64,000 nt of DNA from Dactylorhiza incarnata (taxonomy: Eukaryota; Streptophyta; Magnoliopsida; Asparagales; Orchidaceae), in NCBI GenBank assembly GCA_033032865.1, contig JAWHQI010000005.1:10254001-10318000 (forward strand), written 5' to 3'. A program made the translations under genes and the position numbers. Of this stretch, positions 1 through 10,420 are shown piece by piece. Numbering within the stretch: the stretch's first letter is position 1; the number at the start of each line of letters is the position of its first letter. Below the pieces are notes generated by a model. The model was not told the DNA's origin, ran no database searches, and saw nothing but the letters and a program-made list of their open reading frames with translations.

Positions 1-17
1 GCCGACCGATCCAACAA

Positions 18-315
18 GAACCACTGAAGAAATGAAGAACTCAAGCAGCAATCTCAAACACCCAAGCCCTGGGGGAGATCAAACTGGCGGTCTCAACATA
101 TTTGGAGATCACAGAGAACCACTGAAGAAATGGAGAACTCAACCAGCAATCTCAAACACCCAAGTCCTGGGGAGATCAAACTGGTGGTCTCAACATATTT
201 GGAGATCGCAGAGAACCACTGAAGAAATGGAGAACTCAACCAGCAACCTCAAACATCCAAGTCCTGGGGGAGATCAAACTGGCGGTCTCAACATATTTGG
301 AGATCGCAGAGAACC
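18..315. repeat. 98-bp tandem repeat, about three units
   Basis: The string GAACCACTGAAG recurs at 18, 116, 213 and 311, giving periods of 98, 97 and 98 bp. Each unit contains GGCGGTCTCAACATATTTGG or a close variant. The array lies in the 3' untranslated region of the Tat element. It is translatable on the plus strand (about 113 codons), but only because the unit lacks stops, so no protein is proposed. Confidence 0.9.
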
Positions 316-883
316 ACTGAAGCCAAAATTGGCGGTCTCACAATTTTCAGACCGCCCCTCTTTTAGGGTTTAAATTGCGGTCATAGACGTTTCTGACCGA
401 ACCTTGGCTATCCACAATCCAATGAGTATTCAAGAGTTATAGACAAAAAATGATCCATAGGGCAGGTGTGGTCATGCCGCGGAGGCTGTGCCGAGATTGC
501 TTTCCCTGGAAGATCATTTAGACTGTAACAATGTCCTCTCATGACGCATAACAGAGCTGAACATTCAACCCGACCTCCCCTGGTTCTGAGTTGTGATAGA
601 TGTTAGCGAGGACCCAGCATTCTAACCATCCGTCGCATGATCTTGGCGAGCTACTGCTACACAGATGTGAAAACTCCCCACTACCTGTGGTCCTGGCAGA
701 TTTACATCTCAAGCTTCAAGTCAAGGAGGATGAAGTAGAATCCGTTGATGTCTCTATGGCAGGATTCAAGCCTTAATTATAATTGATTTTTGGTACCTTT
801 CTCTTATCATATATATCAATAAAAAGAAGAAAAAACATCACCACTATGCTTTAAGGGAAGAGCTAAAAAGGAAAAGGAAATTG
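316..883 (-). other. 3' untranslated region of the Tat element
   Basis: No coding sequence is seen between the tandem repeat and the integrase stop. It holds further GCGGTC/GACCGC motifs around 333-400 and an AT-rich stretch at 775-850. No polypurine tract or LTR boundary could be placed, so the 3' LTR must lie left of position 1. Confidence 0.6.
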
Positions 884-1951
884 CTACAAGTATTTAAGAA
901 AAGAAGCGCTTAAGATCATCTCCACTCCACGTGTGAGGTATTCTTCTCCTTCATAAGTTTGGAGACGGTATGCGCCGTTCTTGAGCACTTCTTTTACCAC
1001 GAACGACCCTGCCCAATTTGGATTAAGCTTTTCCACCGAGCCAGATCTTGCTGCCATATCTACCTTCTTCAAAACCAGATCTCCAATGCCGAACTCTTTA
1101 ATTCTGACATTTTTATCAAATAGTCTCACCACCCTTCTTTTCACTTCTTCTTGCCTGATTGTTGTCGTGTCTCTTAGCTCTTCGATATGATCAAGGATGC
1201 ATTTCAGTTCTTCATCGTTCTCTTCCATCCAGTCATCCTGGTTCTGCTGAGATAATAACACCCTTGGACTTTTAACCTCGAATTCAATGGGAATTAGAGC
1301 CTCTGAACCATGTGATAGCTTGAAAGGAGTTTCTCCAGTAGATGAGGTAGGAATCGTTCTCAAAGCCCATAATACTGAAGATAATTGCTCCGCCCAATTT
1401 CCCCGGAAATTTTCCACCTTTTTCTTCAAGAGATTAATTATGATTTTATTGGCAGCCTCTACTTGCCCGTTACTTCTAGGATGATGCACAGAAGCAAAAC
1501 GCAACTCAGTGCCAATCTGGCCACAGAATTCTATGAGCTGCGGATTATTGAATTGAGAACCGTTGTCTGTTATAATTGCCATTGGAATACCATGCCTGCA
1601 TACTATCTCCCCCCAGATAAAGTTTTTCACGACCTGGGTAGTTATTTTAGCCAATGCTCTCGCCTCTATCCATTTGCTAAAGTAGTCAATCATGACTATA
1701 ATATTTCGGCGTTGCCCACTTGCCATAGGAAAAGGCCCATCCAAATCCATTCCCCAAGCTGCGAACGACCATGGGGTTGATATAGACTTTAGCTGTTGAG
1801 CCGGTTGATTCTGTAGGGGAGCAAACTTTTGGCATTGGATGCATTTTTTAGCGAATTTCTCTGCATTCTTCCTCATTTGCGGCCAAAAATACCCTTGTCT
1901 TATAATTCTTTTCTCCAATGTCCGAGCTCTAGAGTGGCTGCCACACTCTCC
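884..1951 (-). pseudogene. Tat integrase
   Basis: This is the integrase of the Tat polyprotein, which would insert the cDNA into the genome. The zinc-binding end is visible as CIQCQKF near the start, with its His residues just upstream of the stop at 1952-1954. The catalytic core shows GMDLDGPF, TDNGSQF and NGQVEAANK, giving the expected D, D and E. The C-terminal part (GIGDLVLKK, NWAGSFVVKEV) matches the usual Ty3/gypsy tail, and the reading frame ends at 884. It is in the same frame as the RNase H part to its right and is separated from it by a single TAA, so this is one broken polyprotein. Confidence 0.9.
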
Positions 1952-2857
1952 TTAATGAACTTCCCGAAGAACAATTGGGATTTCTTCCTCTGAGACGCAC
2001 CGGGCTAGAGGTGATAGGAAAGTTTTCCTGTAAAGTACTCCTGCAACAAGATAGTAGTGAGCTGCTTTCAATTTTAACCTCTTCCTATCTTTTACCGTTG
2101 AATGGAGCATTCCGCTTGAGAGGTAAAGAATGAATGGATCCATCCAAGATGGGCGTTGATCTATTTCCATAACCTCTCCTTCCTCAATTGCTGGATAAAA
2201 TAACTCTGAGGTGGCTCCTCCCGAAAGAAGACCAAACTTTGCCAATTCATCTGCTTCCGTATTCTTTTCTCTCGGGATATGCTGAATGGAAAAGCTTTTA
2301 AACCTTCCTATCTCACCTTTTACCAGGGCTAGATACTTTTTCAGTATATGATCTCGGGTCTCAAAAGTCCCATTAACCTGAGACGCCATTACCAGAGAAT
2401 CTGTCCTGACCTGGACATCCTCAATGCCCAATTCCTTAGCAAACCTGAGACCAGCCAATAAAGCCTCATACTCTGCCTGATTGTTGGTTGTTGTGAAATA
2501 AAACTTCAAGGCTTGATCTAATCTAACTCCGTTCGGATTGATCAAGATGACTCCTGCCCCAGATGAATTCTTCCCCGAAGCTCCATCCATAAAAAGTGTC
2601 CAAGCAAGAGATGATCTAACTTCCCTCTTTGACAAGGTCTCACTTGCATCCACCATGAAGTCTGCTAGAACCTGAGCCTTGATCGCTACCCTTGGTACGT
2701 AAGAAATATCAAATTCGCTGAGCTCTATTGCCCATTTAGCTAACCTTCCCGAATGCTCTGGTTTTTCTAGGACACTCTTCAACGGAAAATCAGTGACCAC
2801 TTGGATCGAATGAGCTTGGAAGTAGGGCCTTAACCTCCTTGCTGAGGTCACGAGCAT
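1952..2857 (-). pseudogene. Tat RNase H end plus second, archaeal-type RNase H
   Basis: The first 70 residues finish the ordinary Ty3/gypsy RNase H (EFDISYVPR, KAQVLADF). A second RNase H follows: WTLFMDGASG with Asp near residue 91, NNQAEYEALLAGL with Glu, VRTDSLVMASQVNG with Asp, and REKNTEADELAKFG with the last Asp. A dual RNase H is a known hallmark of Tat elements. The frame then runs towards the integrase zinc finger (IPIVLREVH) and is cut by TAA at 1952-1954. The apparent Met start is internal, because the protein continues from the RT segment across a TAG at 2891-2893. Confidence 0.88.
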
Positions 2858-2890
2858 TAGAGCTAATTTCTCGAGGATCAGATAATGGGT

Positions 2891-3835
2891 CTATGCATTT
2901 TTCAAAATTTTGCTCACATAGTAAACTGGGAATTGCTTTTTCTTCTCTTCTCGAACTAAAACAGAACTGACGGCATCGGAGCCAACTCCCAAGTACAGAA
3001 AAAGATCTTCTCCTTCTCTTGGGCTTTGGAGCAGAGGAGTTGATGTCAATTTCTTTTTCAACTCATTAAAGGCATCGTCACATTCCTGTGTCCATTCAAA
3101 CTTTGCCCCTCCATGGAGGGTCTTGGAGAAAGGAGCACTTTTATCTCCCGAACGAGAGATGAAGCGGCTCAGACCTGCCATCCTTCCCCCTAATTGTTGA
3201 ACTTCTTTAGGGGACTTAGGAGGTGACATCTCCAGGATAGCTTTTACCTTATCTGGAATGGGCTCTAACCCTCCCGGAGTGAGGAGATGACCAAGGAATT
3301 TCCCCTTGCTTGCCCCAAAAACACATTTCAATGGATTTAATCTCATGTGAAAGGTTCGGAGGGTTGCAAATGTCTCTGAGAGATCATCTACATGAGACGA
3401 GAATGATTTACTTTTTATTAAGAGATCATCCACATAAACTTCAAGATTTCTTCCTTTTTGGCTTCTAAAAACAGTATCCATCATCTTTTGATACGTTGCC
3501 CCAGCGTTTTTAAGCCCAAAAGGCATCACAATATAACAAAAACAACCATCATTTGTGATAAACGAAGTGTGTGGGATATCGGGCTTGTGCATTCTTATTT
3601 GATGATAGCCTGAGAACGCATCTAAAAAACTCATGAAAGAATAGCCTACAGCAGAATCTACTAAAGTATCTATCAGAGGCAAGGGGTAGCAATCTTTTAG
3701 GCAAGCTTTATTGAGTTTTGTGAAATCGACGCATATTCTCCACTTCCCACCGGACTTCTTGACCATTACAACATTTGATACCCATTCAGGGTATTGAATT
3801 TCTTGAACAAACTTGGCCTTCAGAAGCTTTTCCAC
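2891..3835 (-). pseudogene. Tat reverse transcriptase and start of RNase H
   Basis: The RT is recognised by WRICVDFTKLNKAC, SFLDAFSGYHQI, MPFGLKNAGATYQ and the catalytic YVDDLLIKS. The thumb and connection follow (GKFLGHLLTPGGLEP, VQQLGGRMAGLSRFISR). The last third starts the RNase H (DDAFNELKKKL, FLYLGVGSDAVSSVLVRE). It is in frame with the protease segment upstream and the RNase H segment downstream, separated only by TGA (3842-3844) and TAG (2891-2893). The RT palm itself looks uninterrupted. Confidence 0.92.
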
Positions 3836-3841
3836 TTCCTC

Positions 3842-4828
3842 TCAGATAGGCTGGGCAAGGGTCGTTGCAACAGCTCTCTTCTTCTGCTTGACAGGGATGG
3901 AGTTGGGATCGATATTGAGGTGATGGCAGGAGACATTGCTATCAACTCCTGTCATGTCATCCGCTGACCAAGAAAAGACATCCAGGTTCTTGAGGAGGCA
4001 AGAGATTAGCTGACTCTTGTGAGCTTCGAACAATTCAACGTTGATGGAGAGGCTATTGCTTTCATCTTCCTCGCTGATGGGAACGGCTTGAGTTGCTTGG
4101 GCAGGTTCCAAGCGAACTCCATCTCTCGCATCTTCTTCTTCAGCTTCCTCCACAACTGGAACTAGATCAGGAACTTGAGGTACTGAAGCCGCCTCAGCCA
4201 CCTGGGAAGAGGAAGACACGATCATATTGACCATCTTGACGTAACATTCCCCAGCCTTCTTCGGATCGCTCTTAATCCGATGTTGCTTGCCATTTAGAGC
4301 GAATTTCACCGCCTGATGGTAGGTAGACACTACTGCCTGATACCCATTCAAAACGAGCCTCCCAAAAATTGCGTTGTAGCTGCTAGGAGCATCAACGACT
4401 ATGAACTTCACAAGCTTGACGATGCCGGACAGAATTACTGAGAGGGTAACGACTCCCTCTACCTCCTTCTTTTCCCCTGAGAAACCATAGAGAGGTCCCT
4501 CAGTGGAAAGAAGAGACTTTACCGTCTTCAAGGATTCGAAGGCGGGTTTGAAGAGTACATTAACCGAGCTCCCAGTATCAATCAGAATTTTCTCTACAGT
4601 GTAATTTTCTTTTACCGCTTTGACGACAACCTCATCGTCGAAGGGGTTGGAAGTTGGAGAGATATCCTCTTCGCCGAAAGTGAACGTCCCCCAGACCGGG
4701 GCAGAGGAGGTAGCAGCAACCTCTGAACGGTAAACTCTTTTCAAACTTGCTCTTCTTGAAGATTCTGGTCTTACACCTCCGTGGATGCAGAAAAGGTTGC
4801 CCAGGGCACCCTCATCATTCGCATCCAC
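3842..4828 (-). pseudogene. Tat aspartic protease region
   Basis: This part of the Tat polyprotein contains a retropepsin: KILIDTGSSVNVLF supplies the catalytic DTGS, and VVDAPSSYNAIFGR with STYHQAVKF downstream is the usual Tat flap and C-terminal part. An acidic linker (EEAEEEDARDG) and a conserved pre-RT block (VFSWSADDMTGVD) follow. It is in frame with the gag C-terminus across TGA at 4844-4846 and with RT across TGA at 3842-3844. Both stops are explainable as single C-to-T changes from CGA. Confidence 0.85.
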
Positions 4829-4843
4829 GCACTCACTGGGGAA

Positions 4844-5410
4844 TCAGATGTTGCCGATATGGCCAACATCATCAACTTCCTCACACTCCCAGTGAACTTC
4901 AACCACCTCCTTGCTCTTGGAGGTTGAAGCTTTGGAGGGATCGCTCTTCTGGAGGAGATCACGAAGCTTTCCTTCCTTCAGCAGCCTCTCTACTAACACG
5001 CGAAGGGCCCTGCAGTCTTCAGTCAGGTGGACTCTTTCCCTGTGATATTCACAGTAAAGAGCCGGGTTTCGAGACTTTGGGTCGGAGTTGAGAGGGGCAG
5101 GCTTTCTGAAGAAAGGCTGCTTCTGAAGGATCTGAACTACCTCATTCATAGAAACCCCAAGGTCCGTGAAGGATTCTTGGGAATCATTGTACAATGGCTG
5201 GGTAGTCAGGAGAGGGGGTTGAACGTATTGGATCTGGTGGATGGGAGTGACTTGCGGAACTGGAACAACAGGGGTCGGCATCAGAGGCCCTTTAGGATGG
5301 AAAGGCTGATTCCCCTGGTTGAAACGATTGTTGCGGAAGTTCCTTCCCCTTTTGGAGCGGGAGGAGGGAACTCTTGGTTCGACTTGGATGACGGCGGAGC
5401 CGGATAGAAT
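4844..5410 (-). pseudogene. Tat Gag C-terminal part
   Basis: The segment carries YCEYHRERVHLTEDC followed by RALRVLVERLLKEGKLRDLL, the Cys/His block that ends Gag in Tat elements, before the protease. Upstream is a Pro/Gln-rich linker (VPVPQVTPIHQIQYVQ). The frame is that of pol. The Gag core lies in another frame, so a one-base shift near 5395-5410 separates them. The native start is far upstream, and the first Met here (5281) has no special standing. Confidence 0.75.
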
Positions 5411-6300
5411 CCTGAGGAACCCTTCTGGACAGACCTGCTAGTCAAATTGGATACATTGGCAGGGTTGTTGATTTCCCCTTCTATGTAATGGTTTGCGATG
5501 TTGATCTGCTCTTGGTAGGTGCTGGGCTCCCTGGTAGTAACTTCGAACTTGAGCGGGCCTTACTGCAAGCCATTGATTAATGCAGCCATGTATAGAGAGG
5601 GTTCAACATCCCTGATCCCGAGAATCTCCTTTTGAAAATGATCAATGAAGCGAGACGTCGCCTCATTATCGCCCTGCTTGATCTTGAAGAGGGCCGCAGG
5701 ACCACTCTTCCTTTTCTTTGCTTTCGCAAACCTCAGAAGGAGTTCATGCCTCAGAACGGCAAAACTCGAGATGGACTGGGACGACAGCTTGTAAAACCAC
5801 TCCATGGCAAGCCCATCAAAGAAGGTGATTTACAGTTTGCACCTCACTGCATCTGAAATGGTCCTAAGAGCAACAGCTGACTTGAAGACCTGGAGATGCG
5901 AAACCGGGTCACTCTCCCCAGTGAACGTAGGGAGACGGGGTTCTCTGAAGCCGTGAGGAATTGCTTCCCGATGAATTCTATCAGAGAAAGGCAAGGCCTC
6001 CTCCGCCTCAACCTCACCTGTAGGATCAGAAAACGAAGCAGGGAAAGGAGCAGAAAAATGGGGAGGAAAAGGAGTGGAGAGAGGAGCAGCAAGGGCCTGA
6101 GGATAAACATAATCCTCTTGGAAGTTCAGGGTTCGGGCTGGTGGCCCCTGAGCTGCTGCTCTGAAAGAACCTTGGCGGGCTGCGAACTCGTCCTGCTGAG
6201 ACCGCAGAGGAGCCACAGGCTGAGGGGTCACGCGGTCAGAGGGATGATCGCTGGCCATGCAGTCAGGTGTGGCGGCCTGATTGGGCTGGGGTAGAATCCT
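5411..6300 (-). pseudogene. Tat Gag core domain
   Basis: This holds the retrotransposon Gag core: REPRLPTFTGESDPVSHLQ, GLAMEWFYKLSSQSI, FAVLRHELLLRFA and ATSRFIDHFQKE are the standard plant gypsy capsid blocks. It is interrupted by TAA at 5830-5832 and TAA at 5560-5562, both compatible with CAA-to-TAA changes, and by frame changes at both ends. Upstream of the core is a Pro-rich stretch (LAAPLSTPFPPHFSAPF). The product would form the virus-like particle. Confidence 0.8.
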
Positions 6301-6596
6301 TTGGGAGATCATCGCCAAAATGGACCCATGGCCTCCATCTGTTTGGCGGTCTCTTGCTGGGTTCGAATGATCTCCTGAAGATCGCAAGCGGTCTCCTGCT
6401 GAGATCGTGCGATCTCTTGCTGGGATCGCGTGATCTCCTGCTGAGCCTGAGCAACTTCTTTCCGAGCTCGAGCGGCCTCCCGGAGAGCCTGCTCAACACG
6501 CAACTCAAAACGACGCTCGAGGGCATCCAGAGGATCAGAGTCGATGGGAGGTTGACCACTAGAAGACCGGCGAACTCGCATCCTGCGGTCTGCCAT
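6301..6596 (-). pseudogene. Tat Gag N-terminus, coiled coil
   Basis: The start is the ATG at 6594-6596 (MADRRMRVRRSSSGQ), about 70 bp inside the 5' LTR end, as expected for Gag. A basic head is followed by a long predicted coiled coil with heptads of the type QQEIARS. The frame ends at 6309 and Gag continues in another frame, so a small indel near 6300-6390 breaks it. Confidence 0.7.
6346..6450 (-). repeat. 21-bp coding repeat, five units
   Basis: Units begin at 6346, 6367, 6388, 6409 and 6430. Each encodes one heptad of the Gag coiled coil. Two units begin with GCGGTCTC, the motif also found in this element's LTR and 3' tandem repeat. Confidence 0.85.
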
Positions 6597-6668
6597 CTAG
6601 AAGTCTGCAGAATTCACCTAGACACTCCGATCTGAAGGTCGCGTGTTCGTTCTATTGGTACCAAAAAA

Positions 6669-7264
6669 TGTACCTCCAAAACTCACACTAAGAGAAAGAT
6701 GAGGGGAAACTGTGGAGTGCAGGTTACTTAAGATGAGAGACGGGAGAGAGGAAAAATGAGAAGAGAAAATCTACTCGTATAAATCTCTGAAGAGTAAGAC
6801 AGGGGGGACTAGAAACAGAGCAGGATATGAGGTAGATAAGTGACAGATTTTGAGACCGCTTACACAGGTTGTAAGATGGGGCTCGAAGTCCAAAAGTCCC
6901 TTTTCAGGTACCCCTACCCCTCTATTTATAGACGCGGAGGCTTCCCGAACGGGCAGGTCCAAAAATTACGGGCTGCCCGGGATACAAGAGAGTCGGGGCA
7001 GAGAGAGGGGGTGCAAATAACAAAAAAGGAGAAAGGAGGTCAAACCGCCCGGTCATGCGGTCTGACTGAAGCCTGATCGTCTGATACTTAGGCAGATTTC
7101 GGAGCTGGCGAGGAGCGGTCTAGGCTGTCTCGAATGTGTGAGACCGCCGAGCAGGAGCTGCCGGCTGAGCAAAAAGGACCGGTCTGGACGGTCTCACAAA
7201 TTTGAGACCGCTGGGAAGGTTCATCCTGGCTGAGAAGTGAGGTCGCGGAACTTCCGGGCGAACA
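6669..7264 (-). repeat. 5' LTR of the Tat element
   Basis: The plus strand reads TGTACCTCC at 6669 and ends CGAACA at 7264, so the LTR has TG/CA ends. It contains a TATA box and an array of GAGACCGC/GCGGTCTC motifs at 7030-7215. The partner LTR is outside the window, so the boundaries rest on the Gag distance and on where the second block's homology resumes. The expected primer site (minus strand, ending at 6668) reads TTGGTACCAATAG and was not matched to a tRNA with certainty. Confidence 0.6.
6921..6930 (-). promoter_or_regulatory. TATA box of the Tat LTR
   Basis: On the minus strand the sequence is TATAAATAGA. The palindrome-rich part of the LTR lies immediately upstream (7030-7215). Confidence 0.65.
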
Positions 7265-7918
7265 TGTGCGACCTTTAGTAGTTTTGCTTCCGTGAGTGAT
7301 TTTCTAGTGAGGACATGATGTACTGGGCAGGAGCCCATTTATTATTCTATCTTATTGTTCAGTTACTCTTGCTATATGGACATTGTGTTTTTATACTACA
7401 GCATGTGATGCAGACTTAGTTTATAATGTTATACTTCTATTTTCTTGTGTGATCGATATTGCCGGCCGGATCGGCGTTTTGTAGTGGCAACCTTCTTGGG
7501 TGTTGGTGTCACCGCAAAGCGATGGTTCTGGGCATAAGACCCAGTTGCCAAGCAAAAAAGGGGTTTTACAGTTTACTTAAAAGGAATTTGATTTATCTTT
7601 ATCTTCTCTTGATTATTCTCACTCCAAGGTGATTTAAGATTGAGCACTAATCCTTTTGACCATCACCTAAACCTTAGTTAATTTGCATTTGTCTCTCTTT
7701 TTAGTTAAGTAAAACCATAAAAACTTATTAGATAAGATAATTATTTCCTCATCAAAGTAGAAGTAATCAACGCGCCCCGAGGAATACGATCTTTGTATTT
7801 TTATAATATCTTATACTATAGAAGATAAGGTACACTTGCCTTCATCGGATATTGTTTTGGAAAACATCATCAACCTTCGCTTTGCAAAACCAATCTAAAA
7901 TAAAAAATTTAAATATCA
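7265..7918 (+). repeat. LTR 3' portion, block copy 1
   Basis: This is nearly identical to 14735-15389. It ends AAATATCA just before a tRNA-Asp-type primer site, as expected for the end of a 5' LTR in plus orientation. The left part is missing because the Tat element inserted at 7264/7265. The part around 7450-7515 (GCCGGATCGGCGTTTTGTAG, GGGTGTTGGTGTCA) looks like the end of a different LTR type from the part after it, which resembles the nested Athila LTR end. Confidence 0.7.
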
Positions 7919-7924
7919 TGTTTT

Positions 7925-7942
7925 TTTCGCCGTTGCCGGGGA
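7925..7942 (+). other. Degenerate tRNA-Asp primer binding site, copy 1
   Basis: The sequence is TTTCGCCGTTGCCGGGGA, against the intact TGGCGCCGTTGCCGGGGA in copy 2 (15396-15413). Confidence 0.75.
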
Positions 7943-8050
7943 CTTGCGCAGATATTTTGAAAAGAGGATAACTATCAATTTTATCATTTTTTCTCCCTTT
8001 TCGAGTTTCAAAAATCTTAAAGGTGTAATTTAAATCTTGTAAAGGGACGT

Positions 8051-8121
8051 TTGGGCTATCATCCCATCACACCTCTTAGTATCGGTGAGAACCCCTCACG
8101 GGATATACCTCGGGAAGTCCA
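8051..8121 (+). promoter_or_regulatory. 71-nt conserved leader motif, copy 1
   Basis: The block runs from TTGGGCTATCATCCCA to GGGAAGTCCA. The same block occurs at 15525-15595 and, diverged, at 13562-13631 and 60547-60616. It has two small stems: TGGG/CCCA, and GTGAG-AACCC-CTCAC. Confidence 0.7.
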
Positions 8122-8230
8122 ACACTAACTTAATCCGCCTACAAAGAAAAAATATATAATAATTAAGGTTTTTCTATTTCTTTTATTTTATTATTTTGTC
8201 TCCTTTATATTTCTCTTTCTTTTTTGTCCG

Positions 8231-8254
8231 CCCCCCCCCCCCCCCCCCCCCCCC
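8231..8254 (+). repeat. 24-nt poly-C run
   Basis: An uninterrupted run of 24 C lies 17 bp before the Gag ATG at 8272. The duplicate block has only a short CTCTCCCC here, so the run expanded in copy 1. Confidence 0.9.
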
Positions 8255-8271
8255 TTTCATTTTTCTTGTGT

Positions 8272-9680
8272 ATGACCCGAGGTAGCTCTTTGAATATTCC
8301 TTTTGATCCAGAGATCAAGCGAACCTTTTTGAGGCGCCACCATTCCCGTGATCAGGATACACACTTATTATTCGAAGAGTCGATTGGGGACACTACCATT
8401 GAAAATATGGAACCTAATGCGCCCAATCCTAATGAGGCCCAGCAAAGGAACATGTCCTATTATGCGTGGCCAAATCAGGAAGGCACACAATCAAGTATTA
8501 ATTCGACCCGCGGTGGCAAATTATAACATTGAGACCAAGTCTGTCATCATACAATTGGTGAATAATCGGTGACCTTCGATGGTCTGCCGGATGAAGATCC
8601 AAATTGTCATATTTCTAATTTTCTCGAAATTTGTGACACATTCAAAATCAATAGCATCACCGATAATGCCATTTGATTACGTCTCTTTCCTTTTTCTTTG
8701 TGGACTAAGGCCAAGTAGTGGCTGGGCTCCCTTCCTAAGGAGTCCATCACTACATGGGCCGATATGGTGGAAAAATTTCTCACTAAATATTTCCCGCCTG
8801 CAAAGACGCCAAAAATGCATACAGATATTGTGTCATTTATGTTAATCGACTCGAAGACTCTCTATGATACATGGGAACGCTTCAAGGAGCTTTTGCGTAG
8901 ATTCCCTCACCACACACTCCCTACTTGGCAACAAGTACACATATTAAATAATGGCTTGAATTTCCAAACTAGGCAAATGATTGATGCGGTCACCGGGGGT
9001 GCGTTAAATAAAAAGAACCTGGAGGCCATTCAAGTGCTTTTGAGAAAATGTACATGAATGCATACCAATGGAATTTGGCCCGAGCGCGGCCTAACAAGCA
9101 AGCCGGTATTTTTGAAATAGGCACTACTTCAAATTTGGCCTTACAAGTTGAGCGCTTATCAAAGCAAGTGGCAGAGATGTCTGCTTCCTCCGCCACTCCT
9201 CCTTGAGCTAATAATCTTTTAATCGAAGAGCAGGTTGACTACATGGGAAATCCTCCTCGGCCTTCCTATAACCGGAACACCGCTCCGTACAACAACAACT
9301 ACAATGTGGGTTATAGGAATCATCTGAAGTTCACCTGGAGCAACCAAGGAAATGCTCAGTGTCTTATGAATCTTAATCAACGCCCTAATCAAGTTCTTAA
9401 TCTGAATCCCCCTCTAAATTTTAATCCTCCAAGTTTTCCACCGCGACAGCAAAAGCCCTCTCCACTCGGAGAGGTCTTTGCAAAATATGTTGCTACAAAT
9501 GAATCAATCATCCGGAGCCTCACCGAATCGATCAAAAAATTAGAGAACCAAGTGGGGAAACTAGCAAAAATGTTCTTCAATCATCAGCAAGGAGCTCTAT
9601 CGGAAAAAACAGAGCCGAATCCAAGGCAGAGCGCAAATGCGATTACCCTCTACAGCAGAAAGGAAGTGGTTTCAAAATAG
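8272..9680 (+). pseudogene. Athila-like gag remnant, copy 1
   Basis: Gag starts at the ATG at 8272 (MTRGSSLNIPFDPEIKRTF), matching the start of the intact-looking Athila gag at 53575. Core blocks are visible in shifting frames: TWERFKELLRRFPHHTLPTW and GLNFQTRQMIDAVTGG (8764-9057), then an Asn/Pro-rich tail and GEVFAKYVATNESIIRS with a short coiled coil (9243-9680). At least three frame changes and several stops separate these parts. The tail region around 9448-9688 is deleted in copy 2. Confidence 0.8.
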
Positions 9681-9793
9681 GACGAATCCAAGGTACTTAC
9701 TTCGCCTCCTCCTCCCATTTTATCTTCAAATTTGACTGCTACGATAGCTCTGCATGCTTTTAGTTCAAATATTTTGTATCCATCTAAGCTTAG

Positions 9794-10420
9794 TTGCGAG
9801 TGCGCAGTGAAAAATTACAAACAGGTTTTAAATTTTTTAAAATAAATTGTATTAATGTACCCATCTGTGACGTTATCCCTCAAATGCTGAAGTATGCGAA
9901 ATATCTCAAGGAGTTGCTCTCCAATAAAAAGAAACTAGAAGATATTTCACATATTTCCTTAAACGCAGAATGCTCAGCAGCTATACTTAACATATTGCCT
10001 CAAAAAGCAAATGACCTGGGACGGTTCTCCATCCCGTGTCTACTTGGCAATTCGTTGGTAAAACACGCCTTCGCTAATCTTGGAGAAAGTATCAATCTCA
10101 TGCCTTTTTCATTATTTAAAAATTTATGTTTAAGAAATCCTAGACCTACCCGAATGAGTATCAAACACGCAGAACGTTCATTAAAATATCCAGTAGGGAT
10201 AGTGGAGGACGTGCTCATTAAGGTAGACAAGTTCATCTTTCCGGTGGACTTTGTCATTCTTAACGTCGAAGAGGATGTCGAAGTACCCCCATACTCGGTC
10301 GCCCCTTCCTTGCCACCTCCCGCGTGATTATCGACGTAAGTAACAGGAAGATTCTCCTACGGGTTGGAGATGATGAAGTTACTTTTAGTACAAATCCCTC
10401 AATGTGAAATACTCTAGAGA
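9794..10420 (+). pseudogene. Athila-like protease remnant, copy 1
   Basis: This matches the Athila protease at 51500-51935: INLMPFSLFKNL, IKVDKFIFPVDFVILNVEED and the tail encoded after 10327. The active-site region reads NLGESINLMP, where the nested Athila copy has DLGASINLMP, so the catalytic Asp is lost. A frame change near 10285-10330 breaks the C-terminal part. Confidence 0.75.

Larger units (their letters stand above)
1..7264 (-). mobile_element. Tat-lineage Ty3/gypsy retrotransposon, degenerate, 3' end off window
   Basis: Read on the minus strand, the order is LTR, Gag, aspartic protease, RT, RNase H, a second RNase H, integrase, then a long 3' untranslated region with tandem repeats. 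The second RNase H, the RT wording (MPFGLKNAGATYQ) and tandem repeats near the 3' end are known traits of the Tat (Ogre/Retand) lineage. Only the 5' LTR (6669-7264) is inside the window. The right edge is placed where the LTR ends in CA and where homology to a second block (starting near 14734) resumes. The element therefore seems to have inserted into the long LTR that continues at 7265, and TGTGC (7265-7269) should be its target duplication. Several stops and at least two frameshifts make it non-functional. Confidence 0.85.

Noticed and set aside
18..373. Plus-strand frame of 113 codons, or a CRISPR-like repeat, at the left edge
   Set aside because: The frame is the 98-bp tandem repeat, units are contiguous with no unique spacers, and the context is a plant retrotransposon 3' region.
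884..6635. Plus-strand frames opposite the Tat polyprotein (for example 4747-5091 and 6267-6635)
   Set aside because: They are mirror frames of the minus-strand coding sequence, and only the minus strand shows known domains.
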